Position numbers and translations under genes: made by a program. Positions 52,111 through 63,615 of a stretch of 64,000 bases of DNA are shown one piece after another. Positions within the stretch are counted from its first letter, which is position 1. Each line of letters begins with the position of its first letter. The notes below the pieces were generated by a model, which saw only the letters and a list, made by a program, of their open reading frames with translations, was not told where the DNA came from and made no database searches. The stretch spans positions 10,129,001-10,193,000 of the forward strand of contig OX335652.1 in the NCBI GenBank assembly GCA_946894095.1, in the 5' to 3' direction. Origin of the DNA: Incurvaria masculella (Eukaryota > Arthropoda > Insecta > Lepidoptera > Incurvariidae).

Positions 52111-52804
52111 AATAACTTCTCAAGATCTTGATCAATTTAATTTCTGGTTGTAGATTTGTATTGAGGAAGTTCGTGAGTCTTACCTCATGTGTTGATATTT
52201 TCCTGTTGCATGTTTTTCGAAAAAAATATCAGAACTGTCAGTCGGTACCCGTAAAATTGTATTTTGGTGGAATCTTCTTCTAGTCGTAAAATATCTATAA
52301 AACTACACTTTCCTCTAACTAAATATATAGTAAACTACCTAAAAACCATAAAAGATAATGTTAAAGCCTATTAAAAAATATATTTCCACTTTTTCAAAAA
52401 ATCTCACACACAAGTCAGTTGACAGTTGACAGTTGATATATATATGTATATATATATATATATATACTTAAGGGCGTGATGAGAACCGATTCCGCATTGC
52501 ATTATAAATTAAAACAACTAGGTACAATGAATTTCTTAGAAACGTATAGATTGATGGTCCATATTAGTTAAAAATAAAACTGTAAGTCTCTGCTGCTTTG
52601 GTTTCTCAAATTAGGAAAACATATATAAAGATTTACAAAACATTTTGAACGAAGAATGAGAGCGTTCGATATTTATCATTATAGGTTCCATATGTAGGTA
52701 GACCATTAACGAATATTTTATCTTGATGAAACACAATAAGTCTTGAAAAATTTAAAGATTTTTAGAAATAATAAAAATGTAGTTTCATTGAATGTGATAT
52801 GGTT
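52111..52804. other. no gene; TA microsatellite
   Basis: AT-rich, with a (TA)n run at 52437-52466. I see no exon. Confidence 0.4.
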
Positions 52805-52960
52805 GCATGTATAATCGACCGTGAAGCAAGGACACATTAATTGAAGAAGGAGCCCAGTACAAAGAACTACTTTACGAATATACTGCAAGGCTGGACCCGA
52901 TCCAGCAAAACATACCATTTGCGGGTATTTCGTCTACCAATTCTACCAGATTCGCACTCG
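52805..52960 (+). mobile_element. foldback family fragment (GATCGTGAAGCAAG type)
   Basis: AATCGACCGTGAAGCAAGG, ACACATTAATTGAAG, GAGCCCAGTAC, TTTACGAATATACTGCAAGG match 55195-55330. The other end is absent. Confidence 0.5.
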
Positions 52961-53619
52961 GCCGGTTTTTTTATAAAAGTTGCGGTGAATTATCACCTAA
53001 GCCTAATTAATGGTACAGACACAAATATTCATACTTATTTAGTGCGGAAATCATGTGTAACGTAACATAAAGAAACAAAAATAATCTAAGCTTCACACAT
53101 TTTGTTCACGCAGGCGAAATATAGAACATCGTAATCCGAATCCACGCAGTTACTTTACCGTCGAGGAAAAATCTCTGAAACACGAATTTGGGCTTGATAA
53201 AAGCGGAGCTTATCCTTTCAGGTAAAAGACACATTTGCCGGTAATGAGGCGCTGAAAACAACATTTAAAAATGGAATTAAGCGTTGTCTCTTCCTACAAT
53301 CCAATGCAAGATGTCAACGTGAAGTGATTTAAATCCATCCAATTAAGCCTTCGGTTTATTGAGCGTGTAGGTAGAGCGTTATAAGCGGGTTTATAGACGT
53401 CGCTAGCGGGACGGGTCTTACTTCGCTTTACGGCGAGCGCTTTATAGGGGGCGGCTCCCTGCAAGTGAATCTCCAACAAACGGTCAAGTGTGTTCGAAGC
53501 AATGATTTTTAAAAAATCTCCAGCTTTCACTTTTTTAAACCATAGGGTATTGCAACGGCCAGTACATAACATTTTAGGAAATTATTAATTGGATTGAAAT
53601 GAACAAAAAAGTTGCATGT
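52961..53619. other. no gene recognised
   Basis: A GC-richer patch at 53390-53470 (GGCGAGCGCTTTATAGGGGG) gives a minus-strand frame of 92 codons without recognisable features. Confidence 0.3.
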
Positions 53620-53697
53620 AACTAGATGTGGATGGCTAATATCATGACATTAGCCTGACACGACACGCGGTATCTAGGTACCATGCCAAGAGTTTCC
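53620..53697 (-). mobile_element. SINE tail fragment, cut by a TTAA element
   Basis: On the plus strand, GATGTGGATGGCTAATATCATG and TCTAGGTACCATGCC match the reversed SINE tail. It stops at the TTAA of the next element. Confidence 0.5.
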
Positions 53698-54176
53698 TTA
53701 AGGCCCTGGTACTAGCCAAATCGCAAAGTTAGACGAGGCACCCCAAGTTAACAAACTAAGTCTGACGATTATAAGTATCATTCTTACAATATATGATTCC
53801 TTGTCTAGGAATCGAATTATTTTCGTTAATGTATGTTTCCTTTTTCTATACAAAATACATTGCGGAAACGGTGTCCATTTCCGAACGTTTTTGACTAAAT
53901 GTAGAAATCTAAAAGCAAATGGAATTTTTTGTTTAGGCATATATGCTGTTTTTGCTTATATCTAGAAATCGAATTACTTTCAGATTTCTAATGAGAAAAA
54001 TCAACTTTTTTATTTTTATTATTATTTAAATAAATGATGGAATAAAAAAATATTAACAATCCATTATCAGTCTGGAGTTCTATTTGGATTTGCTGAAGAG
54101 TTTCACTACATATTATTACATTTGTTAAAAAGTGCATTTGTATGGCGCGAGTAGTTGGCTAGTCCTAGCGCCTTAA
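53698..54176. mobile_element. TTAA-flanked element, family II, copy 1
   Basis: TTAA at 53698-53701 and 54173-54176 encloses 471 bp with inverted ends GGCCCTGGTACTAGCCAA and (reversed) GGCGCTAGGACTAGCCAA. It is almost identical to 58450-58857 apart from 71 bp missing there. High similarity implies recent activity. There is no transposase. Confidence 0.75.
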
Positions 54177-54190
54177 GCATGGTTACAACA

Positions 54191-54798
54191 TCGTGTTAAA
54201 GGACAATGCCCATTTGACAAGCGGAGCTGAAGATACAAAAAATGCCTAAATTGTTGTCTAAAATGCCCGAATGAATATGGAGATTTATGATGTGATTGTT
54301 TCATTGCAGGAAGATTGCATACAAATGTTTGCTTATTAAATCGTGTAAGTCTCCGACAGATGTCGCTCGCAGATGTCGCTGTTTTCATTTGCTTTGTTGA
54401 CAGACATATACTATTTGAAGAAAAATGTTGCTTGAACAATATTCACATATTTCAAAATGCAACAATATAACATTATGCAATTAGGTGCTAATATGATAAG
54501 TTTTTAGCAGGCATAATCACAGGACGTGATTTTCAATAACAGACATCTATAGTTTCGCGTCTTCAGGAAAACTGAAATGAAATATGTACAAACTAACTAC
54601 GCTTGTTTCATAGATGAACATTAAAGTCGACACTGCTTTTTTCGCCCATACAAGAATGGACATTCTCCTATAACTAGACGAAATCATAAATTTAAAAAAA
54701 AATATTTCCATAAATAGACACTTTAGAAATGTTTTTTATATATAAAAAACGTGAGGATTACGCTATCGAAATGTATGTAGTGGCCGTTGCAACAACCT
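54191..54798. mobile_element. partial second copy of the CAGGGTGTC element
   Basis: AAAGGACAATGCCCATTTGAC, TCTATAGTTTCGCGTCTTCAG, TTTTTTCGCCCATACAAGAA and the terminus GGCCGTTGCAACAACCT match 31178-32328. The left terminus is missing. Confidence 0.5.
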
Positions 54799-54950
54799 AA
54801 AAATATTTCTAAACGAAAACATTTATTAATTGTTTTATCACATTTAGAATTTATTGTTTTAAGTATACTTTTTACTAATTTTTTTATTAAAAATTTAAAA
54901 TAATTTATATTTTTAATAGGTTTTTAGTTTTTTCTGGTTGTGAAGGAGCT

Positions 54951-54973
54951 TTAGGTTAGGTTAGGTTAGGTTA
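54951..54973 (+). repeat. interstitial telomere-type run (TTAGG)4
   Basis: Four perfect TTAGG units plus TTA. TTAGG is the usual insect telomere repeat. The run is short and surrounded by transposon sequence. Confidence 0.8.
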
Positions 54974-55162
54974 TCTATTTAACACGACTGAAAATTTAGT
55001 TTAAAAACTCATTGTCATCTTCGAACACATCTTAGGCGAGGGACTAATGTACGCTAAATGTCGTGCTAATCAAGTTAAATATGACATAGATTTTTTCATT
55101 ATTTAAATGTTTTCGTCGGAGTAAAAAAATTTTGTTACCGAAGAGTTGTATGCACTGATTAA

Positions 55163-55577
55163 TATTCCAAGGAATTTGCTATGTATGTATGTGTAATCGA
55201 TCGTGAAGCAAGAACACATTAATCAAAAAAAGAGCCCAGTAAAAATCACTACTTTACGAATATACTGCAAGGCTGAACCCAAACCAGCAAACAATACAAT
55301 TGGCGGGTATTTCGTCCACCAATTTCGCCACCTGCTGTATACCCATAATTTGGAATTCTCCTTTAGTCCCTTCTCCCGTAATCAATGCCTCCTACAGATT
55401 TAAGTATATACCTAAGATTATACCTACATACATTTATTTAACGTTTCATCTGCGTTGCATCCATTGACTGCAAAGTTTGAGCATTCCAAAATAGTAATTT
55501 TTTGTGGGCACTTTAATTAATGTATCCTTGATTCACGATCGATTAAGCAAACCTACATATCACATTCCTTGGAATAA
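55163..55577. mobile_element. foldback element with 70-bp inverted ends, most complete copy
   Basis: ATTCCAAGGAATTTGCTATG, then AATCGATCGTGAAGCAAGAA and ACACATTAAT at the left are mirrored at the right by ATTAATGTATCCTTGATTCACGATCGATT, then ACATATCACATTCCTTGGAAT. The interior has ACTTTACGAATATACTGCAA. Related fragments occur at 11555, 17390, 23460 and 52805. Confidence 0.6.
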
Positions 55578-55890
55578 GCGACGTACCAGCTTAGTACGAA
55601 AAAGGATATTTACATTAATATTTTGTTAAACTTTCCAAAACCACCTTCGACTAACTTCAGCAACGCACGTACGTAGGTAGAATCATTTCCATTTATTTAC
55701 TGCCAGAATTCGATACGCCGATCGGCTCGATCCCGGGGGATACCTTGTACAGGATATTGTGATGAAATAACCAACAGCATAACTCGACCGAAATGAGAAA
55801 TTGAAATACATCCCTCGTGCCCGATAGTTTCTTAGGGAAAGGCGTATGTTTTGTCTGGCTGTAGCAAAAGTTACACCCTTATTTTACTTA

Positions 55891-56268
55891 TTTAAGAACG
55901 GCCCGTAAGCTATGCTCCCCATACAAACGTAGTTTACTAATCATTTGGAAACCGCTATTCCAATTGAATTGATATTTTATATATAATATCAGGTAACAAA
56001 TATCTGTGTCTGCATGTTTTTGTTTTTTTGAAAAATCCAAACCGAATGAAATGAAAGCAAAAAGAAAATCTTCATACGAATTTTGTTTTCTCTGTGGTTT
56101 GACCCAGAATACATTTACCGAAAAAACAAAGGCATGCAGACACAGATATTTGTAGCCTTATATTAGATACCGAATATGAAGTATGTTGGAATAGTGGTTT
56201 TCAAATTATTAGTAAACTACGTTTGTATGGGAGGCGAAATTTTCTGATGCTTACGGGCGGACCTTAAA
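55891..56268. mobile_element. TTAA-type foldback element, family III
   Basis: The ends TTTAAGAACGGCCCGTAAGC and (reversed) TTTAAGGTCCGCCCGTAAGC are inverted, and TTAA lies at both edges (55892-55895, 56264-56267). Inner arms TATGCTCCCCATACAAACGT / ACGTTTGTATGGGAGGCGAA and CTGTGTCTGCATG / CATGCAGACACAG are also complementary. Other copies are at 21230 and 22775. Confidence 0.7.
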
Positions 56269-56722
56269 CCTACGGTTTAGGTAACATGAAAACGAATTAT
56301 TTCATGAAGGACAAGAAGGTTGCGATATTTCGATTTTTTACCTTTTTATACCTGATCTGTTTACATATGTTTCTAATAACCGAAAACTTTACAAAATACC
56401 TTTTAAAACGATAAAAATATTTCTATTATTCTCTTAGCAATCGTTCTCTTATTTAGTCTAATCTTTCGTTAGGGCGGTTGGTTTGGTATTCGTTAGGCAA
56501 TAGGTATTTTAGCATGTATCGTTATATTAGCATGGTTTTTATATTATTATTATACTATATTAGATTGTTTAATCAAATTTGAGTGTTTTATTATTTTTCT
56601 ACATACATACCATCCTTATAATTCTTCACTCTGAGAAGTAGAAGAGAGGGTTCACCTACCACCGTAAGATGGCGTATACACTCACTGTCCTTGAATTTTT
56701 CAACTAGCCGGGATAAGGGAAG
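56269..56722. other. no gene recognised
   Basis: AT-rich sequence between two TTAA-type elements. Nothing supported. Confidence 0.35.
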
Positions 56723-57273
56723 TTAAGGTGACCCAACCCGCTCATCTCCCCATACAAAAGGGGAAAGAAGATCACGCCCAAAGTTCTTGTCAGAGATACA
56801 AAATTTTGCTCAAAATAGCTTTATTTGATCGAACTAGATGTCTGATGACCATTGGCATTGCAAAATTGTGTTTGGTTTCTAAGTTATAAGGTCCGAAAGT
56901 TCGATTTTTTCGCGCGTTTTATGCAATAACTTTAGAGGTGGATTACGCAATGATAAAGTAAGAACATCGTAAAAAGATTAGTCATCAGACATAGCTTATT
57001 TAATCAAGATTTATGATCTATTTGGTTTTTGTTAGATTTTTGACTACAGCGGTAGTGGTATACTTTTAGCTATAAGTCGTTATGAAATTTAAAATTTTCG
57101 TAAATCTTAACAAATCATACACTATGCACATTGTCTTTTTTGTGGACATGTTGCATCTTCCTCATCACGGAGCCTGTCTTATTTTTTGAAACAGAGAAGG
57201 TCCCAGAGCGCAACAGCACGGTTTTGTACTGTGCCCGCGAATGAGTTGGGCCCGCCGGGTTGGGCCACCTTAA
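56723..57273 (-). mobile_element. TTAA-flanked element, family I, copy C
   Basis: TTAA at 56723-56726 and 57270-57273 around 543 bp. Same orientation as copy B, with ends GGTGACCCAACCCG and (reversed) GGTGGCCCAACCCG. Confidence 0.75.
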
Positions 57274-57319
57274 TTCGGCAGAACTCACATTGGGCAACCA
57301 TATAAACTGTATAATATTA

Positions 57320-57425
57320 ATAATTAAATAAATATAAATGGGGAAGAACAACAGGAGACCGCACAACTTGGCGAAGTCTGGGGGAGGCCTACGTCCAGCA
57401 GTGGACAACAAAAGGCTGAAGAGGA
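57320..57425 (+). pseudogene. RTE-type LINE 3' end
   Basis: One frame reads TWRSLGEAYVQQWTTKG then TGA, and the DNA contains GGCCTACGTCCAGCAGTGGAC, a hallmark of RTE LINE ends in Lepidoptera. GAAGAGGAAGAAGAG follows, as in the usual GATGATGATG-type tail. Only the end is retained. Confidence 0.65.
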
Positions 57426-57429
57426 AGAA

Positions 57430-58449
57430 GAGAAATATAAATGTGAACATAAATATATTATAGTATTTTGTCATGCTTATTTTTGATTGTTTGCCAATAC
57501 TGGAAAAAATATATATGTTTTTCCGTACCAAGCGAATACGTCGCTTTTTCCAAAGAAATATTAACAGGTCTCTTTATTTAATTAATGTGTCTTTGATAGT
57601 CGGTTATAGATGCAAATAACATTCCTGAAATGTACCGAAATACTTTTTCAGGTATATATTCAGTCAAGTGGCTGGTTAACTTGTTCTTAGACGAGGCGTC
57701 AGGTGTCCTCCCAGTCACGCCGCGAATCTTAAAATCCGCAACCCACTTTTCAAAAAGAAAAGCTCACACTGAATATAAGAAAAGGAAGGTACAGTGAAAA
57801 TCTGTACAACCTAACATCCCAGGTGTTAATAATTAATTCAAATTTATGTGAAACAAAAACTTGGGAGTTATTTACTACGTTTGAAATTGTAGTCCGTATC
57901 TCGGGTGCTCCCATGGGCCCTCCGAGTTATGTCTACAGCGGAAAGGTCTAGCCCGCCATATTTAATAAGAACCCGCTTAATAAAGGGTTATCACGCAGAA
58001 ATATATACCAGGGTCTGCCCTGTGCTTTGAAATCTTCTTTTCTGCGCGTCACTTGCAGGCACTGGACAATAACAAAGAAAAATATAATTACGTTTCACTG
58101 AGATCAAAGCTTTCATAGCTTTTAACAAAACAGCCTGTATTTCGTTTTATTTTGCACAATTTTATTAATCTTTAGTTATTGGGTCAGTTGAACGGATTTC
58201 GTGGGTGATGTTCCGTACCATAGATATAATGTTTCATAAAAACATTGTAGTTTTATACATTTCTGGATAAGTGGAACAGTGATAATTTAAATTTCATATT
58301 CATATTCAGTTTTATAAAACGCATATGGAACCATCCCAGTCGATAGTTATGGACAGTCATTGCCGGAGAATTCTATGCTATATCACAATTAATATGATAC
58401 CCGATACTCACGATACCCAAAGGTAGACTGGTAGAGAATGCCCCTGGCA
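57430..58449. other. no gene recognised
   Basis: A patch like a decayed end of the GATCGTGAAGCAAG foldback lies near 57585-57650. Otherwise no exon or repeat that I can define. Confidence 0.3.
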
Positions 58450-58857
58450 TTAAGGCCCTGGTACTAGCCAAATCGCAAAGTTAGACGAGGCACCCCAAGT
58501 TAACTAACTAAGTCTGACGATTATAAGTGTCATTCTTACAATATATGATTCCTTGTCTAGGAATCGAACTATTTTCGTTAATGTATGTTTCCTTTTTCTA
58601 TACAAAATACATTGCGGAAACGGTGTCCATTTCCGAACTTTTTTGACTATCGAATTACTTTCAGATTTCTAATGAGAAAAATCAACTTTTTTATTTTTAT
58701 TATTATTTAAATAAATGATGGAATAAAAAAATATTAACAATCCATTATCAGTCTGGAGTTCTATTTGGATTTGCTGAAGAGTTTCACTACATATTATTAC
58801 ATTTGTTAAAAAGTGCATTTGTATGGCGCGAGCAGTTGGCTAGTCCTAGCGCCTTAA
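58450..58857. mobile_element. TTAA-flanked element, family II, copy 2
   Basis: TTAA at 58450-58453 and 58854-58857. It is nearly identical to 53698-54176 but lacks 71 bp after TTTTTTGACTA. Same orientation. Confidence 0.75.
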
Positions 58858-59235
58858 GTTGTACCTTTTGCCAGAATTTTGATTGATAAACATATATAAA
58901 TAAATAAATAAATTAACTGACTATAATTTTACTAATAAACATATGCACTCGGATGGATGAGCAGAAACGTAAATAAATCAGTCTTATAGTTAGTAATCTG
59001 GCTTTTTATCAGACTATTCATACATGATGTGATAGGAAATAATCAAAACAAGGTCTTTCTTTGACTTTATGTTACATTTGTATGCTCTGTACCGTATCGT
59101 CACGAACTTTAAGAATTGCCAGTGCAAAGCCGCCGGTTCTCAGTAGTACCCGTTGGTCGAGATTACGATGTTATTCATTGTGTAGTCCTTAAATTGTTTT
59201 ACCGACTTGTTTGAATAGGTCCACCTTTTAACTCA
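58858..59235. other. no gene recognised
   Basis: AT-rich sequence. No supported feature. Confidence 0.35.
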
Positions 59236-59764
59236 TTAAGGTGACCCTTCCCGTTGGGACTAACTAATTCGCGGGCACGGTACAAAACCGTGCAATTGCG
59301 CTCTGGGACCTTCTCTGTTTCAAAGAAAAAGGCTCCGTGATGAGGAGGATGCAACATATCCACAAAACAGACAATGCGCATAGTGTTTGATTTGGTAAGA
59401 TTTAAGAAAATGTTAATTACAAAACATCTCTTGGCTGAAAGTAAATCACGACCGCTCTTATAAAATAGAATAAAATAAAATTATTCATTTTCATGTAACA
59501 AGCTAGTTCTGATAACATTTTTTTTAAGATGTTTTTATTTTATCGTTGAGTAATCCATCTCCAAATGTATTGTATAAAACGCGCCAAAAAAATCGAACTT
59601 TCGGACCTTATAACTTAGAAACCAAAAACTATTTTGCAATGCCAATTGTCATCATCGATGAAATAAACCTGTTTTGAGTACAAATTTGGATCTCTGGCAA
59701 GAAATGCGCGCATGATCTTCTTTCCACGTTTGTATGGGGAGTTGAGCGGGAAGGCCCACCTTAA
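59236..59764 (+). mobile_element. TTAA-flanked element, family I, copy D
   Basis: TTAA at 59236-59239 and 59761-59764 around 521 bp, orientation as copy A. Both ends carry TTCCCG in place of AACCCG (GGTGACCCTTCCCG and reversed GGTGGGCCTTCCCG), so the two termini changed together or this is a subfamily. Confidence 0.7.
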
Positions 59765-60342
59765 CTTGTATGTACGTAGGTAGACGGAAGTTCCCCACAA
59801 CACAACCGCAGCCGCGGCCGCCCCCGCCACCGTTGGCTCGGTGTAATCTAGTTTGCTCTTCGCTAATTATTTGGGAAAGTATAACGTAATTTGAGATCTC
59901 GCCAGTGGAATAGTGATGTAGGTTACTAGCGCGAAACTCAGTTACGTAGTTCTCATAATAGAAATGGGCACGTGAGCGCTTTTATGTCGAGCTCTTTAAC
60001 AGATAATGGCATGATACAATGAGGGAAGAGGTAACGTCTTATTCTTATTGCGTCACATTGAATACATTTGTCCCACAAAAAGCAGTCCTGGTTTTGCATC
60101 GCAGCGAAATTTTCCTGTCTCCTTTTTGCCACGAGTTTGATTATACATTTCGGACTTTTCGTCCATCTTGTTGATGGTTAATTCATAAATCACCTTTTTA
60201 AGGAACTGATGTCACTGGTGCTAATACATTGTTAGGACTATAAGGGCCTTTTTCACCTACTACTGATTAGCTTAATCGCTACATATTAAGGGCCTTTCTT
60301 AGCAGATTGCAATTTTTTTTAAGAATCAAGTGACGTGACCTA
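59765..60342. other. no gene; short GC-rich patch
   Basis: At 59795-59840 a GC-rich patch encodes, on the minus strand, an alanine-rich hydrophobic stretch (AGAAAAAVVLWGTSVYL). No splice borders could be fixed. The remainder is plain. Confidence 0.25.
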
Positions 60343-60540
60343 CGCACGGCTACATTGAACTCTATGATTGAACTCGATGAAAAAGAGGGTCTTTTTAAAA
60401 CGAATGCCGGGCGGCGCGTGCTAATAAAGAAAAGGTCATGGCATGGCACCTAATTCCTTCAGGAAGGCGGTGTATTGGGCTAATATTACGACGGTGAGTA
60501 TTGTATTAGACATCCATGTCCAATTAATTAAAAAAAATAT
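60343..60540 (+). mobile_element. 5'-truncated, rearranged SINE
   Basis: CACGGCTACATTGAACTC, GGTCATGGCATGGCACC, GTGTATTGGGCTAATATTACG and ATTAGACATCCATGTCC with a poly(A) end match the SINE tail. An insert at 60370-60420 disrupts it. Confidence 0.5.
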
Positions 60541-62376
60541 GGGAAAATGGTCTGGACAGCATTTCATGGCTTTGAAAAAAGAGTAAAGAAGATTTTTGAG
60601 TATAATAGTCAATGTATGGACCAAGTGGCAAATGAATGTCATGAAATTTATTTTCCTTGGTCTAAATCTTAAAATTATATCCCTCATAATAAAATTATCC
60701 CCTGTTCTACCAAATTTGTTTGTCCATTTACTGACAAATAATATATTATACTGGATTGGACACCTCTTCGTTCCCAGTGATAAAAGACTGCTGCGTAGCG
60801 ATCTTGACATTGTGGAAAATATTCTCATTCTATGCCCACATTCAAGTATGTGGTAATACTTAAATACGTGTGAGCATCACTCATATTTATTGCGCTGATT
60901 ATCAATTTAATTGTGATCAAAGTATCATTACAAAGGCCATTTAGGTCGACTGACCTACTATCAGCGATAACTTTCTCAAAATGTCAAAGTTTGCGACTGT
61001 TAAAGTGTCGCATTCGCCACCTCGGCCGTAACTGTGGCTTCTGCCGTGCCAATGGCTTCCGCTTCGCCCCGAGTAGGGTTGTAAAAGGGTGCTTTGTGGA
61101 GAGTATGTGGCCAGGCTGGCATTGGAGTTGCTGTGTACCCGCGGTGCCTGCTTCAGAGCTTGGAGAGGCCCCCAGCGCCCCCGGCCTGATAAACAAACTC
61201 CGTTCCCTCGCTTACGAGAGTTAGCAGCCCTTTGACTGAATTTCAGTTGTCGGTATTCTAAATAAATATTATAAAGTATTCTTTTCAACAAGTTACAATC
61301 GATGAAATTAACGATACAATGCATGGTCCCTTTCTTTTATAAAAAAGTATCGTTTAAAAATCCGGGACTTGATAATTTAAATTAATTCCTCTTAAAATTA
61401 ATACATTTATTAATGCATTAATATATCTCCTATGTCATTCGTCTTTTATTTCATGGGAAGCTTATTTTTAAAATTATTGATTTTGATTTTAATTTGTGTT
61501 CGTCGATGTCAATTGAAGAAAAAAATTATAAATATTTTTTAAACGTTCCACCGACTCATATTATTTATTTACACTGTTTTATGTTTTTTTTTGTAATGTG
61601 CTTCAAATGATAATCAACTGTAGCTCGATTAGTGCTCATGATTTCGCTAGATTTAGCTTGTTCAATCAAAAAAAAAGTAATAGCAATATTGGTCTATAAT
61701 TAAAGACAAAAAATATAATTTGACAGTGCCTATATTGCCCTGTTTGTATTGTAGTATTCTTGTTGACAAACCTAAATGTCAACTTTGTTGTAATGTCGAA
61801 CTCGATTCGCCATATTTTTCAGTTAAACAGTACAAGTGGCGAGACCCTTGCTCTGCTATGAGATTTAATGTAAAATGTGTCTACATCAAATCACGGCAAC
61901 TTTGTGACTCCGTTGTTTATTTGTATGTTAAATTTTATTGTTATGTCAAGCGCAAAATATTCCATACTCTCAACTATTTGGCGCAAAACGAACCTCTAAC
62001 TTTTGGGGGGTGTTTTTGGGGGGTAATAGCTTTATTTGTATAATCTACTCTAAAACGTCATTATCTAACATTCAAAGTCCTCTGCCGACCAAATTTAATA
62101 AACAATATGATGTGCGTCTCTCCTGGAATTCCTTTTAAAACACCTTCGAGGACTAGGCGAATAATTACTTTAAGGCGAACCAATTCGCTTTGAAGATTCT
62201 CACTCGTGTCGGGAGCTGAGGTGAAATAATTCCCAAATACCGACGGAATAGTTGGGTCAGGAGAGATCGCTCGGTGGCGCGCTCAAAGAAACCTCCGTCG
62301 CCGCATACGTGCCCCAAGAGATGGCGGTGGAACTCGGCAGCGAGGAGGAAACCACGGGAGTGGCGATTTAAACTCT
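60541..62376. other. no gene assigned
   Basis: GC-richer DNA at 61000-61230 is open in several frames on both strands with no recognisable protein. The 107-codon frame at 61720-62043 is cysteine-rich but has no family or splice context. The segment 62150-62376 is GC-richer and may be part of an unnamed repeat. Poly-T and poly-A tracts are common. Confidence 0.25.
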
Positions 62377-62784
62377 TTCTTTTTTTTATGCGACCTGACA
62401 TGGATGGCTAATACCACACAACTACCGTTATTATTTTAGCCCAATTCACCACATTCCCCAAGGGATTAGGCGCCATGCCAGGGCCATCGCTTTATGAGCA
62501 CGGCTACATTGAACTGGATGGAAAACACGGACAATTTTTCATTTCCGCTTCGAACGTCTTTTCATCCAATGCAATGGTACCAACCCGGGCGGGCTTAAAC
62601 CCTACCACCTAGTAGGGGAAGGGAACCTACAGTTTACATGGATTCCGAACCATGGAGCAGCTCGCATTAATGACGAAATGCACTTATCAAATTCGTAAAG
62701 AGAACGACAGTGATGCATGTCGGAATTGAACCCAGACCTCTGGTACGCTAGGCCAGTCCCCGCGCCACTAGGCTACAGGCCGCA
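62377..62784 (-). mobile_element. full SINE with tRNA-like head
   Basis: It reads reversed from the poly(A) through GACATGGATGGCTAATACC, TGGATGGAAAACACGGACAA, GATTCCGAACCATGG to the head (GGTACGCTAGGCCAGTCCCC, GCGCCACTAGGCTACAGGCC). It is close to 23906-24323. Confidence 0.75.
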
Positions 62785-62849
62785 CTAGGCTAGATCAGTA
62801 TTGTATAATGATCAATTGGAAGCATCGTAGCCACGTGTTAGTGTTAACA

Positions 62850-63170
62850 CTGTCGTGAATTCAACGGGGCTATGAGATTTGAGAATTTGAAGAAATGCTC
62901 TGTTTGTCCATTGACCAAGGCACAATTTTGCACGCCGACTGCGAATAAAACTAACCAAATAGATTTCGTGGTCCTAATCTCAGGGATTTTCATCAAACAT
63001 TTTTAATGAATTAAGGAAGCTTGATTCTATGTCCGTATGTTTTTAATTTTTACGAAAATATATGATCCAAAAAAAAAAGTAAATGGCAGTAAAAAAGACA
63101 TTTTTTTCCAATGTTTATGAGCCAATATTTTCTAATCTAAAAGGTAATACAAAAAATAAAACGATTGAAA
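62850..63170 (+). repeat. dispersed repeat shared with 21845-22215
   Basis: AGATTTGAGAATTTGAAGAAATG, TTTGTCCATTGACCAAGGC, GATTCTATGTCCGTATG and TTCTAATCTAAAAGGTAATA match in order. No coding potential. Confidence 0.45.
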
Positions 63171-63344
63171 ACGTACGTTTTGATAATATATTTTTGAACC
63201 CAAAATTATAACATATGTATAGTAAAACATTTAGAGCATGTAAACAGTTATCGCCCGTATTGTGGGGAATTGATAGGCACTGACGGTAGTTAGTTCGCTT
63301 ATGTGCAATATGTTAGTTTTCTACACTATTGGTTTATTTATGGT

Positions 63345-63615
63345 ATTAACATAGGAGGTACCCGTAGAAGTCCATTTTCAGATAGCTTGCGAAAACCATC
63401 CTGCATTCAAAGTATATTTGAAGGACCCCAGATGGGGAAAATACCTCGCCAGGCAGTCGATTCCATTGTTTACCCACCCTATAGATACAGGAACTACTTA
63501 TGGGATTAGTAGGTTCTTATTTTTTGGAATGTCGACTATGAATGGGTGAATTCCCAGTCTGTTCCGGACAGCGTTATGCAGCTCCAACGAGGATTCACCA
63601 TGTTACAAAAGTCTA
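63345..63615 (-). pseudogene. Jockey-like LINE C-terminal remnant
   Basis: Reversed, it contains SSLELHNAV near 63600, then HPFIVDIPK, and a decayed FPHLGSFK-like block near 63425, in shifting frames. This corresponds to the ORF end at 44565-44870. Confidence 0.5.

Noticed and set aside
60941..61324. ORFs in the 61.0-61.2 kb GC-rich patch
   Set aside because: Several overlapping frames on both strands, none recognisable. Kept only as an unexplained patch.
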